Positions 7,443-16,218 are shown, counted from the first letter of the stretch. The stretch is DNA of 64,000 nucleotides from Roseomonas sp. (GCA_020249435.1 JADCFQ010000005.1:179413-243412); one strand, 5' to 3'. The notes: a model not told the origin generated them from the letters alone. Translations and numbers: made by a program.

Positions 7443-8515
7443 GCGGCACGGGCGAAGAAGAAGACCTCGCCGCGGCCTGGGGGGCCGCGCTCGAGGAGGA
7501 AGGCTCACCTGAGTCAGAAGCTGCGCCGGCGGTGGCGGCGGATGCCGCGCGTGTCCTCAATCAGGCTGAAATTGACAGTCTTTTGGGTTTTGGCGTCGGC
7601 CCCGCGCGGGAGGCTGAGGAAAGCGGCATCCAGCGGATCATCTCCTCTGGCCTCATTTCCTATGAACGCCTGCCGATGCTGGAGATCGTGTTTGACCGGC
7701 TGGTCAGGCTGATGTCCACCACGCTCCGCAATTTTACCTCGGACAACGTGGATGTCTCGATTGACGGCATTGTTTCGCTTCGTTTTGGGGATTACCTGAA
7801 TTCGGTGCCGCTACCGGCCATGCTGGGCGTCACGCGGGCCGATGAATGGGACAATTACGGCCTGGCGGTGGTGGATTCCGCGCTGATCTATTCAGTGGTG
7901 GATGTGCTGCTGGGCGGGCGGCGCGGCACGGCCGCGATGCGCATTGAAGGCCGGCCCTATACCACCATCGAACGCACCCTGGTTGAACGGCTTGTTGGCG
8001 TGGTGCTGGATGATTTGACCGCCGCTTTTGAACCACTCTGCCCCGTGCATTTCCGCTTCGAACGGCTTGAGGTCAATCCGCGCTTTGCCGTGATCAGCCG
8101 GCCATCCAATGCCTGCGTCCTGGTGCGGCTCCGTGTTGATATGGAAGATCGCGGCGGGAAGCTCGAAATCCTGCTGCCCTATGCCACTTTGGAGCCTGTG
8201 CGCGAATTGCTGCTGCAGCAATTCATGGGCGAGAAATTTGGCCGCGACAGCATCTGGGAAACCCACCTCGCCGAGGAACTGCGCCATACGGATATCGGCC
8301 TGGATGTGGTGCTGGATGAGCAGATGATGCCGCTTTCCACAGTGCTCAACCTGAAAGTTGGCGATCGGATCACCTTGGGCGTGGCGCCCGGGGCGCCGGT
8401 CCGGCTGCGCTGCGGGGAAGTGCCTCTTTTTGAAGGGGAAATGGGTCGCAAGGGCCAACGCCTCGCGGTCAAGATTGATCGCGAGATTGATCGGCGGAAG
8501 GGGGTGTCGTCTTGA
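7439..8515 (+). CDS. fliM: FliM, C-ring switch protein
   Basis: A 358-residue switch protein. The CheY-P binding peptide NQAEIDSLLGFG is at residues 41-52, preceded by an acidic, alanine-rich 40-residue extension. The middle domain includes GIQRIISSGLISYERLPMLE and SVVDVLLGGRRGT, and the C-terminal SpoA domain ends near GQRLAVKIDREID. FliM sits between FliG and FliN in the C-ring, and binding of CheY-P changes rotation. It is coupled to fliL by ATGA and to the next gene by TGATG. Confidence 0.95.
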   Translation: MSGTGEEEDLAAAWGAALEEEGSPESEAAPAVAADAARVLNQAEIDSLLGFGVGPAREAEESGIQRIISSGLISYERLPMLEIVFDRLVRLMSTTLRNFTSDNVDVSIDGIVSLRFGDYLNSVPLPAMLGVTRADEWDNYGLAVVDSALIYSVVDVLLGGRRGTAAMRIEGRPYTTIERTLVERLVGVVLDDLTAAFEPLCPVHFRFERLEVNPRFAVISRPSNACVLVRLRVDMEDRGGKLEILLPYATLEPVRELLLQQFMGEKFGRDSIWETHLAEELRHTDIGLDVVLDEQMMPLSTVLNLKVGDRITLGVAPGAPVRLRCGEVPLFEGEMGRKGQRLAVKIDREIDRRKGVSS

Positions 8516-8991
8516 TGTCCTTTTCCTGGCTTGAATGGACCCTGCAGCTGCTGGTCCTTGTGCTTCTGGGGTTGGCCATTCCCTTCGCTATTCGCCTGGA
8601 ACGAGCCCTGCGTGAAGTCCGCAAGGACCGCGCTGCCCTTGAGGCCAGCGCGAAGGGCATGTCTGAGGTAGCTGCGGCAGCGGAATCAGCCATGGTGCGC
8701 ATGCGCGCAACCGCCGAGCTTGCCGCGCGCCAGGTGCAGGAACGCGTGAGCGCAGCAGAGCCGCTGCGCGATGATCTGCGCTTCCTGATCGAGCGCGCCG
8801 AGACCCTTGCCGATAGGCTGGAGACCCTTGTGCGGGCTGGGCGTCCCATGACGTCTTACGAAGCACCAGCCCGTGCTCCGGCCAGGCCGCCACCCGCCCC
8901 GCCGGCCGACCATGGCCAGCCCCTGCGTAGCCAAGCGGAACGCGACTTGCTGCGCGCCCTTTCTGTTGGATTAGGAAGGGTGGCCCGCTGA
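8515..8991 (+). CDS. Small membrane-anchored coiled-coil protein of the fliL-fliM operon (DUF6468-like)
   Basis: 158 residues: one N-terminal membrane helix (about residues 8-28, LQLLVLVLLGLAIPFAIRLE), a long charged helix likely to be a coiled coil (about 30-110, REVRKDRAALEASAKGM onward), a proline-rich linker and a short C-terminal helix. I believe it belongs to the DUF6468 family found beside flagellar genes in Rhodospirillales, but I cannot confirm this. Its function is unknown. TGATG overlaps with fliM and motE imply that it is made together with motor proteins. Confidence 0.7.
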   Translation: MSFSWLEWTLQLLVLVLLGLAIPFAIRLERALREVRKDRAALEASAKGMSEVAAAAESAMVRMRATAELAARQVQERVSAAEPLRDDLRFLIERAETLADRLETLVRAGRPMTSYEAPARAPARPPPAPPADHGQPLRSQAERDLLRALSVGLGRVAR

Positions 8992-9653
8992 TGTTCAAAC
9001 CACGTCTTTTACCCTTGGCGATTTTCGCGATGGGTAGCTTATTCCTTGTAAAGTCTGAGAATCTGGTCCGGCCTTTGCTCCGTGGGCAGCCTGTCTCCGC
9101 ACCTTCGGTTGCGCCGTTAAGGGCGGCAGAAATTGCCCCCCCCTTGGCGGTTGCGCCCCAACCGCAGCGGCCAGCTGGGGGTTTCCAGCGGCTTGGCGAG
9201 CGGCCTGAGGGGGCGCTTGCCGATGCACCGAGCCCGATCTCTCAGGCGGAGCGCGCGCTACTGGAACAGCTTCGTGCCCGGCGGACGGAGCTGGAAGCGC
9301 GCGAGCAGGCCATTGTCTCGCGCGAATTGGTCCTGGCCGCGGCTGAGCGCCGCCTGGGCCAAAGGATTGAGGAGATCGCGCAGCTCCAGCAGCGCCTTGA
9401 GGCTATCGAGCGCACCCGCAATGAGCGTGAGGAGGCCGGCTGGCGCGGCTTGGTACGTACCTACGAAAGCATGCGCCCGCGCGAAGCGGCCGCGATTTTC
9501 GAGGATTTGGAATTGCCCGTTGTGATCCAGATTTTGGACCGCATGGGTGAACGGAAAATGGCACCGGTGATCGGTGCGATGCGGCCTGAAAAAGCCCGGG
9601 TTCTCACCGCCGAATTGGCGAGGCACCGGGCCAATCGGCCGGGAAGCGAATAG
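8991..9653 (+). CDS. motE: MotE-like flagellar protein
   Basis: 220 residues: an N-terminal hydrophobic segment (LLPLAIFAMGSLFLV), a proline/alanine-rich linker, a coiled coil (about residues 85-150, SQAERALLEQLRARRTELEA onward) and a C-terminal MgtE-N-like helical domain (YESMRPREAAAIFEDLELPV ... GAMRPEKARVLTAELA). This is the MotE/FliG-like architecture. In Sinorhizobium MotE is a periplasmic chaperone for the motor protein MotC. No MotC is recognisable here, but a large periplasmic repeat protein lies three genes downstream. Confidence 0.8.
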   Translation: MFKPRLLPLAIFAMGSLFLVKSENLVRPLLRGQPVSAPSVAPLRAAEIAPPLAVAPQPQRPAGGFQRLGERPEGALADAPSPISQAERALLEQLRARRTELEAREQAIVSRELVLAAAERRLGQRIEEIAQLQQRLEAIERTRNEREEAGWRGLVRTYESMRPREAAAIFEDLELPVVIQILDRMGERKMAPVIGAMRPEKARVLTAELARHRANRPGSE

Positions 9654-9687
9654 GCCGAATGATCCGGTCGGCAAACGGTGGAGAACC

Positions 9688-10068
9688 ATGGATAAGAACA
9701 TCAATGTCCTGATTGTGGACGATTATCGGACGATGCTGCGCATCATCCGCAACCTTCTGAAGCAGCTTGAATTCAACAATGTTGATGAAGCTGTGGATGG
9801 GCAGGAAGCCTTGGCCAAGCTGCGCGCGGGCAATTTTGGGCTCGTGATCAGCGATTGGAACATGGCGCCCATGACCGGGCTTGACCTGCTTAAGGAAGTG
9901 CGGGCTGATCAGCGTCTGAAAAACATGCCCTTCATCATGATCACCGCCGAAAGCAAGACCGAAAACGTTGTGGCCGCCAAGCAGGCGGGCGTTTCCAATT
10001 ACATCGTGAAGCCCTTCAACGCAGAAACGCTGCGGGAAAAAATCGAAAAGGTGCTGGTCCATGCCTGA
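9688..10068 (+). CDS. cheY: CheY chemotaxis response regulator
   Basis: A 126-residue single-domain receiver. Catalytic residues are visible: acidic pair D11-D12, phosphorylation site D56 (VISDWNM), T86 (MITAES) and K109 (IVKPFN). The receiver is 126 residues and the sequence is close to classical CheY. CheY-P would bind FliM of this operon. The ATG at 9688 is the start; upstream in-frame sequence overlaps motE and has no homology. Its end overlaps the cheZ start by eight bases, coupling the regulator to its phosphatase. Confidence 0.95.
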   Translation: MDKNINVLIVDDYRTMLRIIRNLLKQLEFNNVDEAVDGQEALAKLRAGNFGLVISDWNMAPMTGLDLLKEVRADQRLKNMPFIMITAESKTENVVAAKQAGVSNYIVKPFNAETLREKIEKVLVHA

Positions 10069-10675
10069 TGGAACCCCCCAAGGGCCGGAAGGTGACCGGA
10101 TCGAGGCGACGGTGCGCGCCGTGCTCACCTCCATGGCCGGCGATCTGACGGCGAAGGAATCCGCCCTTTTGGCTGAGCTGGAAGGGCTTGGGCGCACCAT
10201 CGCCCGCGCCAAGGCCGAAATCGCCGCCCTGAAGGTGGAAGATATCCGCGACGCGCATATCCCCTCCGCCACTGATGAGCTTGACGCGATTGTGGACCAC
10301 ACCGCCCATGCCACGAACGAAATCCTGGATTGCTGCGAAACGCTTGAGCAGATGCAGGCCGAACTTTCGGGCGAAGCGGCGGATAAGTTGCAAGGCGCGG
10401 TCACTCGGATATACGAAGCCTGTTCCTTTCAGGACATCACAGGCCAGCGAATCGGGAAAGTTGTGACAGCACTCAAGGCGATTGAAGGCAGGATTTCGGC
10501 GGTAGTGTCCGCCGCCAGCGGCATGCCGGGACCGGCAGTGGCCGCGGTCGCGCCGGCCGCCGCGCCCGTTGGCGACAAGCGGACCGAGGGCGAAAAACTG
10601 GCCAATGGTCCGCAGCTTCCGGGTTCCGGTGTCTCGCAAAGCGAGATTGACCGGCTTTTGGCGAGCTTCGATTGA
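10061..10675 (+). CDS. cheZ: CheZ, CheY-P phosphatase
   Basis: A 204-residue, mainly helical protein. The catalytic helix carries YEACSFQDITGQRIGKV, with the Q-D-x-T-x-Q core whose glutamine inserts into the CheY active site. A flexible alanine/proline-rich stretch (about 155-190) leads to the terminal SQSEIDRLLASFD, matching the CheY-binding C-terminal peptide of CheZ. It removes phosphate from CheY-P. It overlaps cheY and is joined to the next gene by TGATG. Confidence 0.9.
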   Translation: MPDGTPQGPEGDRIEATVRAVLTSMAGDLTAKESALLAELEGLGRTIARAKAEIAALKVEDIRDAHIPSATDELDAIVDHTAHATNEILDCCETLEQMQAELSGEAADKLQGAVTRIYEACSFQDITGQRIGKVVTALKAIEGRISAVVSAASGMPGPAVAAVAPAAAPVGDKRTEGEKLANGPQLPGSGVSQSEIDRLLASFD

Positions 10676-13600
10676 TGCGTCTTGTGGGTGCCTTGCTGCT
10701 CATCTGGTTCGCCTTGGGCGTCCCGGCCATGGCGCAACAGGCCCCCACCGTTGGTTTTCGTATTGGCAGCCACCCAACCTATGGGCGGGTGGTGATGGAT
10801 TGGCCCGAACCGGTGACCTATCGTGCGGAGGAATCGGGCAATCGCCTGATCCTCCGTTTCGACACGCCTGCGCGATTCGATCTCACCGGCGCCTTGCGGC
10901 TGCCGAGGAACATTGAAAGCCTTTCGGCGATTGATGGGGGTATCATGCTGCAAGCCCCGCCGGGGACGCAGTTCCGCCATTTCCGCCTTGGGAACCGCTT
11001 GGTGATTGACGTGCTTGATGGGGCCGAAAGCGGAACGGCCACGCCGGCCGCCGGGGCTGGTGCAGCGGCAGAAGCACCTGCAACTGCGCCCCGGGCCACC
11101 ACTGCACCAGCCTCGCCGCCAGCCACTCCGGCGCCGACGACGCAAACTGTCGCCCCGCCAGCGCCTGCGCCAGCTACTGCCCCGCGACCGGCTACCGGCC
11201 CGCCTGCCGCTTCGGCGGCAAGGCCGCCCCTCGCCGCGCCGCCCGGAGAGCCCGCGCGCCCGACAAACCAAACAGCCCCCGCATCCGCCACGGCGCCTCC
11301 CGCGGCGGATGTTTCGCGTACCGGCGCCGGGCCAAATGCGAGTGCCGCACCTCAGGCTGTGCCGGCGCCGAGCCCGGCAGCACCTGCCGCGCCGCCGGCT
11401 GCCGCACCGGCCCCGGCGCCTGTGCAGGCAGAAGCTGCGCCATCGGTACGCCCGCTGGTGGTGGTGCCGCCGCGCCGGACCGTGCCGGTTGGCTTGTTGG
11501 CAGAAGGCCGCGCCATTTCGCTTGATCTTGGGCCGGAAACATCCGCCGCTGTCTTCCGCCACGGCGATTGGGTGATCGCGGTCCTGGACCGACCCGAGGC
11601 GCTGGACCTATCGCAGCTTCAAGGGAGCGCCATCTTCCGCAGCATGGAAGCGCGCCAGACTGGCGACGCGACCATCCTGCAAATGCGCCTTGCCCAGCCA
11701 GGTACGCTTCGTCCTCGGCGTGAGGGCAATGCCTGGGTGATGGAAGCCTTTCGAGATGCAGTGGATGCCAATCGCGCACTGACCCCCATTACGCCGGAAT
11801 TGGAACAGGGGCCGCCGACGCGACTGGTACTGCGCACGGCGCGGCCCGGGCGCAGCGTGACAGTGATTGATCCCGAAACAGGTAGCCCATTGCTGGTAGG
11901 CACCTTGCGGGAAGCCGGCCAGGCTGTTGCCATTGGCCGCCGCCAGTCGGAGTTCCAGCTGTTGCCCGCCATGCTTGGCGTGGCCGTATTGCCCCGGGGC
12001 GACAATATCCAACTCCGCGCCTTGAATGATCGCTTCATCCTACAGGCATCGGGTTCGGATTCCCTTAGGCTTGGTGCGGATACGGGCAGGGAACCCTTGG
12101 CCGAGGCCGCGACGCTCAGCCGCATCATGGACCTGCCCGCAGCAAATGCCGCAACGCTCATGGAGCGCCTGCGCACCGCTTCGGCCAATATCGCCGCAGC
12201 CGGGCCGCTTGGTCGGTCAGAGGCACGGCGGCACGCAGCAGAAACATTGCTCGCGCTTGGCATGCCGCAGGAAGCCCAGGCCATGGCGAGCCTCGCCTTG
12301 CAGGAAGACCCGCGCGCGGGTGCGGATGCACGGCTTGTGATGGTGCAAGCCGCCGCGGCGCTGGTCGCCGGGCGTGAGGCCGAGGCGCGGCAGCTTGAAA
12401 ACCCTCAAATGCCCTCGACCGATGAAACCACCCTTTGGCGAGGTTTTTTGGCGGCCGCGCGGGGTGATCACGCCGTGGCCGGCCCCGCCATCGCCGCCAG
12501 CCTGCCGCTATTGATGTCCTACCCCCGGCCTCTGGCACAGCGGTTGATCCCGATCGCCATGGAAAGCCTTGCCGCCGCCGGCGAGTTGACAGCGGCGAAC
12601 CGTCTGGCGGAAGCCGAACCCGACAATCCCAGCCTGCATCTTGCCCGCGGCATGATGGCGGAGGCCGATGGCCGGATTGAGGATGCGCTGGCAGCCTATC
12701 GTCAAGCCATGCAAGGAAGGGACAGGTTGCGTCGGGCACGCGCCATTCGTCGCAGCGTGGAATTGCGCCTGGCCGTGGGGCAGCTTGATGCTGCTGGCGC
12801 CATTGCTGAATTGGAAGCCGCGCTTTTTGCCTGGCGCGGCGATTCGGATGAAATGAACGCTCGGATTCGCCTAGCTGAATTGCAGCGTGAAGCTGGTGAT
12901 GGCCGCGCCGCATTTGAGTTATTGCAGGAAACCCAGCGCTTCTTCCCGGAACGCGACAATGACCTGCGCCCGCATTTGCGCGCTGCCTTCGCCGCAGCGC
13001 TGCAAAGCGCGCCCCCCTTGAACGCCGCCAGCTTCTACGATGCGCATCCGGAATTCCTACCCGAGGATGAGGCGGGAACTCGCTCCGTCGTCGCCTTGGC
13101 GGACCGGTTGGTCGCCCTGGATCTGGTGGACCGTGCCTCGGCTGTGTTGCGCGACGCCTTGGGGCGGCTGACCGACCCGACATTGCGTCAGCAGGTCAGC
13201 ACCAAACTCGCCGCCATCCGCCTTGCCGAGGGTGATGCGCCCGGCGCCTTGGCGGCGCTTGATGCCGCGACCGATGGCGATGGCCAGGAAGTTGAGCGCG
13301 CCATCCTGCGCGGGCGGGCTATGGCGCGCGCCGGCAATCGCCGCGTTGCCGAAGGGCTGCTTTCCGAATTGGGCGATGATGGCGCTGAGGCCTTGGCGGA
13401 AATCCGCGCGGCTGCGCAGGATTGGCAGGGTGCTGCCGCAGCCATGATGCAGCACATTGGGGCCAAGGTACCGCCGGCGCCCGCGCCCCTGGACCCCAAC
13501 ATGCGGCGCGATCTGGCGCGGGCCGCTGCCTATGCCGCCATGGCCAATGATACGGCCACCCTCGCGCTGCTCCGCGACACATATGGTGCGCGCATGCAGC

Positions 13601-13776
13601 GCGGCGCTTTCGTGGAAGCTTTCACCTTGCTGACAGGCGAATCGCTCCGCGGTGTGCAGGATCTGCCGCGACTGCAGAGCGAAATCAGCCAATTGCGCCT
13701 ATTGCCGCAGAGACTGGGCGGGCAGAACCCACCCGCACCGGCAGCGACGCCCGCCGCTGCACCACCAAGGCGATAA
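10675..13776 (+). CDS. Large periplasmic beta-domain/TPR-like protein of the flagellar operon
   Basis: 1033 residues. It has a signal peptide (about residues 1-21, ending AMAQ), then an AMIN-like beta domain (about 25-117, with VGFRIGSHPTYGRVVMDWPE), a proline/alanine-rich linker (about 118-255), a second similar beta region (about 275-345, with AISLDLGPETSAAVF), and a long helical repeat region of TPR character (about 500-1010, for example ALGMPQEAQAMASLALQEDP and EPDNPSLHLARGMMAEADGR). It ends in a proline/alanine tail. Function unknown. The cheZ stop overlaps its start, so it is probably made with the switch and chemotaxis proteins. A periplasmic scaffold around the motor, comparable in layout to PflA of Campylobacter or in role to MotC, is a hypothesis. 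Confidence 0.75.
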   Translation: MRLVGALLLIWFALGVPAMAQQAPTVGFRIGSHPTYGRVVMDWPEPVTYRAEESGNRLILRFDTPARFDLTGALRLPRNIESLSAIDGGIMLQAPPGTQFRHFRLGNRLVIDVLDGAESGTATPAAGAGAAAEAPATAPRATTAPASPPATPAPTTQTVAPPAPAPATAPRPATGPPAASAARPPLAAPPGEPARPTNQTAPASATAPPAADVSRTGAGPNASAAPQAVPAPSPAAPAAPPAAAPAPAPVQAEAAPSVRPLVVVPPRRTVPVGLLAEGRAISLDLGPETSAAVFRHGDWVIAVLDRPEALDLSQLQGSAIFRSMEARQTGDATILQMRLAQPGTLRPRREGNAWVMEAFRDAVDANRALTPITPELEQGPPTRLVLRTARPGRSVTVIDPETGSPLLVGTLREAGQAVAIGRRQSEFQLLPAMLGVAVLPRGDNIQLRALNDRFILQASGSDSLRLGADTGREPLAEAATLSRIMDLPAANAATLMERLRTASANIAAAGPLGRSEARRHAAETLLALGMPQEAQAMASLALQEDPRAGADARLVMVQAAAALVAGREAEARQLENPQMPSTDETTLWRGFLAAARGDHAVAGPAIAASLPLLMSYPRPLAQRLIPIAMESLAAAGELTAANRLAEAEPDNPSLHLARGMMAEADGRIEDALAAYRQAMQGRDRLRRARAIRRSVELRLAVGQLDAAGAIAELEAALFAWRGDSDEMNARIRLAELQREAGDGRAAFELLQETQRFFPERDNDLRPHLRAAFAAALQSAPPLNAASFYDAHPEFLPEDEAGTRSVVALADRLVALDLVDRASAVLRDALGRLTDPTLRQQVSTKLAAIRLAEGDAPGALAALDAATDGDGQEVERAILRGRAMARAGNRRVAEGLLSELGDDGAEALAEIRAAAQDWQGAAAAMMQHIGAKVPPAPAPLDPNMRRDLARAAAYAAMANDTATLALLRDTYGARMQRGAFVEAFTLLTGESLRGVQDLPRLQSEISQLRLLPQRLGGQNPPAPAATPAAAPPRR

Positions 13777-13936
13777 AGATTTTTGCCCTTACTCAGACTG
13801 GCAGGAAAATTCTTGGGCCTGACGCATAATTTTCCCTTGCGTCACCGCCCCGCTTGCCCCATATGCCGCAATTGTTGACCCCCGATCAGAATCCCCTGAT
13901 CACCCTGGTCATCTGCTGGCTGGAAGGAGCCCTGCT

Positions 13937-14395
13937 ATGGAAGCTCTCGTCCAACCGGGGATGGTCTCGGATTTGCCGAGCGACACCCGGAATACCGACG
14001 AAGACGTCTCGGCCCATGCCGAGAAGGATTATTTCGTTCAGCGTAACGGTGTGCGCTACGCCGGGACGCATCTGATCGTGGATTTGTGGGGGGCGACCAA
14101 TCTGGACGACCCGAACCACATTGATGCGGTACTGCGTGAAGGGGCGCTCGCCACCGGGGCGACGATCCTGCATGGGCATTTCCATCATTTCTCGCCCAAT
14201 GGCGGGGTTTCCGGCGTGCTGGTGCTGGCGGAAAGCCATGTGTCCATCCACACCTGGCCGGAACGCGATTACGCCGCGCTTGATATCTTCGTCTGCGGCG
14301 ATTGCGATCCCTATAAGGCGATCCCGGCACTCAAGCGCGGCTTCCTGCCGGAACGCGTGCAATTGGCTGAACATAAGCGCGGCCTGATCGGCTGA
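13937..14395 (+). CDS. speD: S-adenosylmethionine decarboxylase proenzyme (SpeD)
   Basis: A 152-residue class-1B type AdoMet decarboxylase. Autocleavage would occur between E99 and S100 in VLAESHVSIHTWPE; S100 becomes the pyruvoyl cofactor, H105 is the processing histidine, and C120 in IFVCGDCDPYKA is the conserved acid. It supplies decarboxylated AdoMet to the spermidine synthase encoded next. The start follows GGAAGGAG closely. The preceding 160 bases hold only a small GATCAG/CTGATC hairpin. The speDE pair splits the flagellar island. Confidence 0.95.
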   Translation: MEALVQPGMVSDLPSDTRNTDEDVSAHAEKDYFVQRNGVRYAGTHLIVDLWGATNLDDPNHIDAVLREGALATGATILHGHFHHFSPNGGVSGVLVLAESHVSIHTWPERDYAALDIFVCGDCDPYKAIPALKRGFLPERVQLAEHKRGLIG

Positions 14396-14420
14396 TTGCC
14401 ACTCATTGTCGTTTGGATGG

Positions 14421-14448
14421 GGCCGGGTGGCAGCACCCGGCCTTTCTC
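14421..14448 (+). terminator. Terminator-like hairpin between speD and speE
   Basis: A 9-bp perfect stem (GGCCGGGTG / CACCCGGCC) with loop GCAG is followed by TTTCTC. It lies 25 bases after the speD stop and 16 before speE, so it would partly terminate or stabilise the speD transcript. Confidence 0.55.
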
Positions 14449-14464
14449 ATGAAAGGGTGCCGCC

Positions 14465-15334
14465 ATGGCGACCGATAGCTGGATCAATGAAACCCTCTAT
14501 GCCGCCTGGGGGCAGCGTTTTCGCGTGAAGCGCGAATTGGCCCGCGTGCAATCGGATTTTCAGGATATTGTCGTCTTTGAAAGCGAAACCCATGGCCGGG
14601 TGATGCTGCTGGATGGCGTGGTGCAGATCACCGAAGGCGATGAATTCGTCTATCAGGAAATGATCACCCATGTGCCCATCCTGGCCCATGGCGCGGCCAA
14701 GCGCGTGCTGATCATCGGTGCTGGCGATGGTGGCGTGCTCAAGCGCGTGTTGCAGCATCGCGGCGTGGGAAAAGCCGTGATGGTGGAAATTGATGGCGAG
14801 GTCGTGCGGCTTTCGAAGGAATTCCTGCCCTCGATCGGCGGCAATGCCTGGGGCGACCCGCGCGCCGAGGTGATTATCGGCGATGGCATTGATTATGTGC
14901 GCGTGGCGCCCGCGGAAAGCTTTGATGTGATCATCGTGGACAGCACGGACCCGATCGGCGTGGGTGAGGTGCTGTTTACCGATGAATTCTACGCCAATGC
15001 GGCACGCATCCTCTCCCCGCGTGGTCTGATCGTCAATCAATGCGGCGTGCCCTTCATGCAGGCTGAGGAATTGCACGAAACATCCCGACGGCGCGCGAAA
15101 TCCTTCCCTGATAATTGGGCCTATGTGGCGGCGGTGCCGACCTATGTTGGCGGCTTCATGACGCTGGGTTGGGCGGCGAAGGATGCGTCCTGCCGTGCCG
15201 TCGCGACCGATGAAATCCGCCGCCGTGCGGAGGCTTCGGGGGTTCTTGGCACCACGCGCTATTGGACGCCGGAAATCCACACCGGTGCGTTCAACCTGCC
15301 GCCCTATATCGCGGAAAACCTGCCGGGCGCCTGA
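14465..15334 (+). CDS. speE: Spermidine synthase (SpeE)
   Basis: 289 residues, close to the E. coli enzyme. The aminopropyltransferase motifs are clear: VMLLDGVVQITEGDEFVYQE, the AdoMet-type nucleotide motif IIGAGDGGVLKRV, and the catalytic DVIIVDSTDPIG loop, whose first acidic residues bind putrescine. It transfers the aminopropyl group of decarboxylated AdoMet to putrescine. GAAAGGGTG precedes the ATG. It converges on fliP, with an unusual run of hairpins between. Confidence 0.95.
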   Translation: MATDSWINETLYAAWGQRFRVKRELARVQSDFQDIVVFESETHGRVMLLDGVVQITEGDEFVYQEMITHVPILAHGAAKRVLIIGAGDGGVLKRVLQHRGVGKAVMVEIDGEVVRLSKEFLPSIGGNAWGDPRAEVIIGDGIDYVRVAPAESFDVIIVDSTDPIGVGEVLFTDEFYANAARILSPRGLIVNQCGVPFMQAEELHETSRRRAKSFPDNWAYVAAVPTYVGGFMTLGWAAKDASCRAVATDEIRRRAEASGVLGTTRYWTPEIHTGAFNLPPYIAENLPGA

Positions 15335-15360
15335 AACGGCGCGTTACTGATCAGGAATAT

Positions 15361-15449
15361 CGCACGCTTGCGCCCGCCAAAGGCGGGCGAGAGCCCGAAA
15401 GCGCGACGCCGTTGATACGGCGTCTGAGGGCGGATCGGCAAGGATCCGC
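15361..15449. repeat. Three consecutive 7-bp hairpins between convergent speE and fliP
   Basis: GCCCGCC/GGCGGGC (15372-15388, loop AAA), GACGCCG/CGGCGTC (15405-15424, loop TTGATA) and GCGGATC/GATCCGC (15430-15449, loop GGCAAG) follow each other with 16- and 5-base spacers. A weaker CGCA/TGCG hairpin precedes them. No T-run follows any stem on either strand. They may act together as a transcript-end structure or a REP-like element. Confidence 0.55.
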
Positions 15450-15468
15450 ATCCACAAAAGAAAGCGCT

Positions 15469-16218
15469 TCAGCTCAGGTTGAAGCCCTGCACGAGGCTGC
15501 CCGACACCAACCGCCAGCCATCCACCAGCACGAAAAAGATCAGCTTGAAGGGCAGCGCCACGACCGATGGCGGCAGCATCATCATGCCGAGCGACATCAG
15601 GATGCTGGCGATCACCATATCAATCACCAGGAAGGGCAGGAACAGCAGGAAGCCGATTTCAAAGGCGCGCTTCAATTCGCCCACAATGAAGGCCGGCACC
15701 AGGGCGCGCCAGGGTGTTTGTGCCGGGTCCGCCACGGCCTGAATGCCACCGAGATCCATGAAAAGGATCAGATCATCTTCGCGGATATTGGCCACCATGA
15801 ACATGCGAAAGGGCTGCGCCGCCGCCGCCAACCCATCCAATTCAGACATCCGCCCTTCGGTCATCGGCACAATGCCCTGCGCCCAGGAAGCCTCAAATAC
15901 CGGCTGCATCACAAAGAAAGTCAGGAACAACGCGAGCCCGATCAGCACCGGATTGGGCGGAATCCCTGGCGCGCCAATGGCACTACGGAGCAAGGAAAGC
16001 ACAATCACAATGCGCGCAAAGGCAGTCGCCATCACCAGCAGGGAGGGAGCGAGTGACAGCAACCCGATCAGCGCGGTCAATTGCACCAGCCGCGCCGTGG
16101 CGCCGGGCTGGCCGGTCTGGCCAAGGTCAACCGAAACACTCTGCGCCAGCGCAACACCTGCGGGCAGCGCCAGCACCGCCAACGCCACAAGGACCCAGAA
16201 ACCGGTTTTACGCATCAT
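15469..16218 (-). CDS. fliP: FliP, flagellar export gate subunit
   Basis: A 249-residue inner-membrane protein with a cleavable-type signal (FWVLVALAVLALPAGVALAQ), then FliP membrane helices. Family motifs are RIVIVLSLLRSAIGAPGIPP, PALVPAFIVGELKRAFEIGF-like sequence and DMVIASILMSLGMMMLPPS. Five FliP subunits with FliQ and FliR form the core of the export gate. Its start overlaps the fliO stop. Confidence 0.96.
   Translation of the reverse strand: MMRKTGFWVLVALAVLALPAGVALAQSVSVDLGQTGQPGATARLVQLTALIGLLSLAPSLLVMATAFARIVIVLSLLRSAIGAPGIPPNPVLIGLALFLTFFVMQPVFEASWAQGIVPMTEGRMSELDGLAAAAQPFRMFMVANIREDDLILFMDLGGIQAVADPAQTPWRALVPAFIVGELKRAFEIGFLLFLPFLVIDMVIASILMSLGMMMLPPSVVALPFKLIFFVLVDGWRLVSGSLVQGFNLS

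Noticed and set aside
13884..13901. Possible riboswitch upstream of speD
   Set aside because: Only one 6-bp hairpin (GATCAG/CTGATC) is visible and nothing matches a known SAM or polyamine riboswitch layout.
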